From JAUILA01 sp050289805 (GTDB taxonomy: Bacteria > Bacteroidota > Bacteroidia > Cytophagales > Cyclobacteriaceae), in contig JBNKGL010000007.1 of the NCBI GenBank assembly GCA_050289805.1, positions 88,991 to 152,990 of the forward strand: a DNA stretch of 64,000 bases. The letters run 5' to 3'. The notes under the pieces are model-generated. The model was not told the DNA's origin. It saw nothing but the letters and a program-made list of their open reading frames with translations, and searched no databases. The position numbers were made by a program, and so were the translations under genes. Positions within the stretch are counted from its first letter, which is position 1, and every line of letters begins with the position of its first letter. Shown in pieces: positions 61,908-64,000 of this stretch.

Positions 61908-63446
61908 TTATAATATCTCTTTCGGAATAATTTTTCTGGTCCAGGTTTTTATACGCTTGTATTTGCTTACCTCAGAATCCGGATTGAAATCCAGGGTAGT
62001 CTCCCAGGAATTTTCTGGTTTGAATTCAATTTCCATACCTGAAAGAACACCATTTGAAACTTGTTCAGAGTCCACAACCACAATACACTCGGTATTCAGA
62101 TTTGCACTTCTTGGATCCAGGTTAAAAGTTCCGACAACCGTGATTTGCTGATCAATCACCATAGATTTCGCATGTAGTCCGAATATTGGCGTATGATCCA
62201 GCGTTTGCTGCAGTTCACCGGTCATGATCCGTGTGCGTTCCGCAGCATCGGGCCGAAACTCAAATATTCTCACACCTGTTTTCAGCAATTCCTCCCTGTC
62301 CGTCTGGTAGCTGCTGAATGCTTCTACATTATCTGTGGATGCAAGGCTGTTGGTGAGTATCCTGATTTTAACTCCTCTGGCCACTGCTTCAGCGAATAAA
62401 TTCCGACTAAGTTCAGTTGTGATTAAATAGGGTGACTGGATATCGATGGATGACTTCGCATTTTTCACGAGCTCAATCAGTGCCGTGGTTGTTAAACCTC
62501 CACCACCAAGGCCTTCTTCTCCTTCGTTTTTACCAGGCTTATCTGAAATAAATCCGATACTGTCAAGCCACACCAAATCCCCTGAGTTTTTAATGTTTTC
62601 AAAGGCCTCAGGTAATTGAGCAATTCTCTCGCGTATCTGTGGCCAAAAATTTTCTGGGTTACAGGCATATTCATGAAGACGATCAAAGGTGTCGGGCGAC
62701 GATATCTTTTCCGGATCTTCATTTATAACCTTCATCACATCCTGGCTCAATTCGCTATTCCAGTATTCCTCGAAGGAATGACCAACATCTTTTACGGCTT
62801 TTCCGAGGAGAAGTATATCACGGTCCCGGAAATTGTATTCATGGTCATAATCGAAATATTCATCGGCGATATTTCGTCCGCCCGTAATGACCACTTTACC
62901 GTCCACAATGAATGTTTTATTATGCATCCGCTGATTCGCAGACCTGAAATCCGTTGTGAATTTCCCGATCTTCTGAAGAATGTTTTTCCCGAGGTTAACT
63001 CCCGGATTATAGATCTTTACGGATATATTTTCGTGGGAGCTGAAAGTGGCGATATCATCGATATCGGCGTCCACCATGATATCATCGACGATGATCCTTA
63101 CTTTCACGCCACGGTCTGCCGCCCTGACCAGGTAATCACAGGCAATAAGACCGATGTTATCGGTAGAAAAAATAAAATACTGTATATCGATGGTCTTTTC
63201 GGCATATTCGGTGAGCCACGCCCGGGCAATCATGGAACCGCTCCCGTCTTCCAGGACATAAACCCCGGTTTGGCTTTCCATCTTCCCGGCGACATCCTCC
63301 AGGGCGGATGTCAGGGTTATATCATCGTTGCGATGAATGTTTTCACAAAAATCCGTCTCTGCTGTTGCGGTTTCCTTCTCCTTGCAGGCCGAAAACATGA
63401 CAGCCAATATAATGAGAAGATACAGCGGACCGGAAATGCTTTTCAT
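61908..63446 (-). CDS. Phospholipase D/cardiolipin-synthase-like lipoprotein
   Basis: 512 residues from the ATG at 63446, which gives a lipoprotein signal (MKSISGPLYLLIILAVMFSAC); an ATG 12 bases upstream is also possible. Two PLD catalytic motifs are present: HNKTFIVDGKVVITGGRN and HAKSMVIDQQITVVGTFN, each with the HxKxxxxD core. Two such motifs form one active site of the phosphatidyltransferase/nuclease superfamily. A lipid-anchored, exported form is seen in some Bacteroidota; whether it acts on lipids or on nucleic acid is open. Confidence 0.85.
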   Translation of the reverse strand: MKSISGPLYLLIILAVMFSACKEKETATAETDFCENIHRNDDITLTSALEDVAGKMESQTGVYVLEDGSGSMIARAWLTEYAEKTIDIQYFIFSTDNIGLIACDYLVRAADRGVKVRIIVDDIMVDADIDDIATFSSHENISVKIYNPGVNLGKNILQKIGKFTTDFRSANQRMHNKTFIVDGKVVITGGRNIADEYFDYDHEYNFRDRDILLLGKAVKDVGHSFEEYWNSELSQDVMKVINEDPEKISSPDTFDRLHEYACNPENFWPQIRERIAQLPEAFENIKNSGDLVWLDSIGFISDKPGKNEGEEGLGGGGLTTTALIELVKNAKSSIDIQSPYLITTELSRNLFAEAVARGVKIRILTNSLASTDNVEAFSSYQTDREELLKTGVRIFEFRPDAAERTRIMTGELQQTLDHTPIFGLHAKSMVIDQQITVVGTFNLDPRSANLNTECIVVVDSEQVSNGVLSGMEIEFKPENSWETTLDFNPDSEVSKYKRIKTWTRKIIPKEIL

Positions 63447-63650
63447 TTGTAACGACATTGTTGTGGGATAGCAGATTGTTTTGTTAATACCATTTGTATC
63501 CGAATGGTGTGAAAAATTCTTACTTAATTCCAAAAAATCGTCATTTTCATGGTGCTCAGCTATGTAATATAGTGAAATTAGTTGTAGTCATCTCAAACCA
63601 TGGACTAACTGATCGATTCCTGATCTCCCAGGGAACATTTATACTTTCAC

Positions 63651-63674
63651 GTCATCCCGAACTTGTTTCGGGAT
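63651..63674. repeat. GTCATCC palindromic unit (locus C, intact)
   Basis: GTCATCCCGAA with TTCGGGAT, an eight-base-pair stem and a five-base loop (63651-63674). It is the intact half of a degenerate inverted pair with 63785-63809. Confidence 0.65.
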
Positions 63675-63784
63675 CCCCTGGATTTCGATATAGTTGCAGT
63701 ATAGAACTCGTTTCCCTGAAATCAATATCCAAAGGATCTCGGATGAGAATAGAATCAAATTTTTTTCAATGAGGGTTTCGAGTG

Positions 63785-63809
63785 GATTTTGAAACAAGTT
63801 CAGGATGAC
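63785..63809. repeat. GTCATCC palindromic unit (locus C, degenerate inverted copy)
   Basis: TTCAGGATGAC (63799-63809) is intact, but its partner reads ATTTTGAAAC rather than ATCCTGAAAC, so the stem is broken. This looks like a decayed copy. Confidence 0.5.
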
Positions 63810-63861
63810 GTTTGTGGGAGGTCAAAAAATCTATACCCTGCAAAGCAAAGTTCCCCGCCCG

Positions 63862-63914
63862 ACTCCGTGCTCCCACGGAGTTCCGCCGGCCTGCCAACCG
63901 GAAGGCAGGCCGGC
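63862..63914. repeat. Two adjacent GC-rich hairpins
   Basis: ACTCCGTG/CACGGAGT (63862-63881, four-base loop) and GCCGGCCTGCC/GGCAGGCCGGC (63885-63914, eight-base loop), both perfect. The region 63447-64000 contains only these, the GTCATCC units and AT-rich sequence. I see no gene or clear promoter in it. Confidence 0.6.
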
Positions 63915-64000
63915 CAGGTTCTGAGCCGAGTTTAAAAATTTGCAAAGATTCTGAGCTTTTATACAGTGCTGTAGGTAGTGCTAACTAATTTCTCTATTAA

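Noticed and set aside
63494..63772. Short open frame in the terminal gene-free region
   Set aside because: It crosses the GTCATCC palindrome and has no recognisable domain, so it is repeat-derived.
1..64000. tRNA, rRNA, CRISPR, insertion sequences and riboswitches
   Set aside because: No cloverleaf, rRNA-like stretch, regularly spaced repeats, transposase or recognisable riboswitch core was seen in the gaps. Most gaps are under 200 bases.

Overview
The window reads as chromosomal DNA of a Bacteroidota bacterium, most likely a Cytophagales-type organism. The evidence is a type IX secretion/gliding core (gldK-gldL-gldM-gldN plus a PorW/SprE-type lipoprotein and a PorP/SprF-type protein), a split ATP synthase operon lacking beta and epsilon, a bactofilin/M23 pair, Bacteroidota-style -7 boxes (TAnnTTTG) before several genes, few obvious Shine-Dalgarno sequences, and many short lipoproteins. 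Coding density is very high. I saw no rRNA, tRNA, CRISPR array, insertion sequence or prophage.

Layout. 1-4792 (minus): start of a PPIC-type lipoprotein, then a partner-switching set (SpoIIE/RsbU-like phosphatase, STAS protein, RsbW-like kinase), and guaB. 4900-10024: RlpA-like protein, VOC protein, TPR/transglutaminase-like protein, YwqK-like lipoprotein, the NAD salvage pair pnuC-nadR, and a lipoprotein with a short collagen-like stretch. 10140-24943 (minus): M16 peptidase, lspA, ileS, RND exporter, dgt, glyS, PAS histidine kinase, mazG. 25035-34740: NqrM-like protein, glmM, cysteine desulfurase, hemH, VTT protein, GNAT-like protein, hydrolase-OsmC fusion, exported PfpI-like protein, DUF3052/YdeI protein, and a methyltransferase with a UbiA-like membrane protein.

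34797-41748 (minus): ATP synthase genes in the order B-E-F-H-A-G, preceded by two small membrane proteins, a bactofilin and an M23 peptidase. 41884-48624 (plus): PorW/SprE-like lipoprotein, PBP1A and uvrC, chained by overlaps. 48953-54628 (minus): gldN, gldM, gldL, gldK and the PorP/SprF-like gene. 54747-58453 (minus): hemD, a DUF4271 protein and an Omp85-like protein. 58433-61883 (plus): hemW, an unknown 129-residue protein, a PadR regulator and a membrane protein. A phospholipase-D-like lipoprotein (minus) and a repeat-rich tail end the window.

The dominant theme is envelope biology: type IX secretion, peptidoglycan synthesis and remodelling (PBP1A, M23, RlpA, glmM), lipoprotein processing (lspA) and outer-membrane assembly. 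Housekeeping genes for tRNA charging, heme, NAD and nucleotide pools are interleaved. The points I would check first are the IleRS whose HIGH signature reads GIHH (the GXHH form linked to extreme mupirocin resistance), a PadR-controlled membrane protein carrying two copies of the GldL membrane motif, paired palindromic GTCATCC repeats at three gene-free gaps, and a terminator apparently embedded in the 3' coding end of nadR. I found no clearly undescribed multi-gene system.
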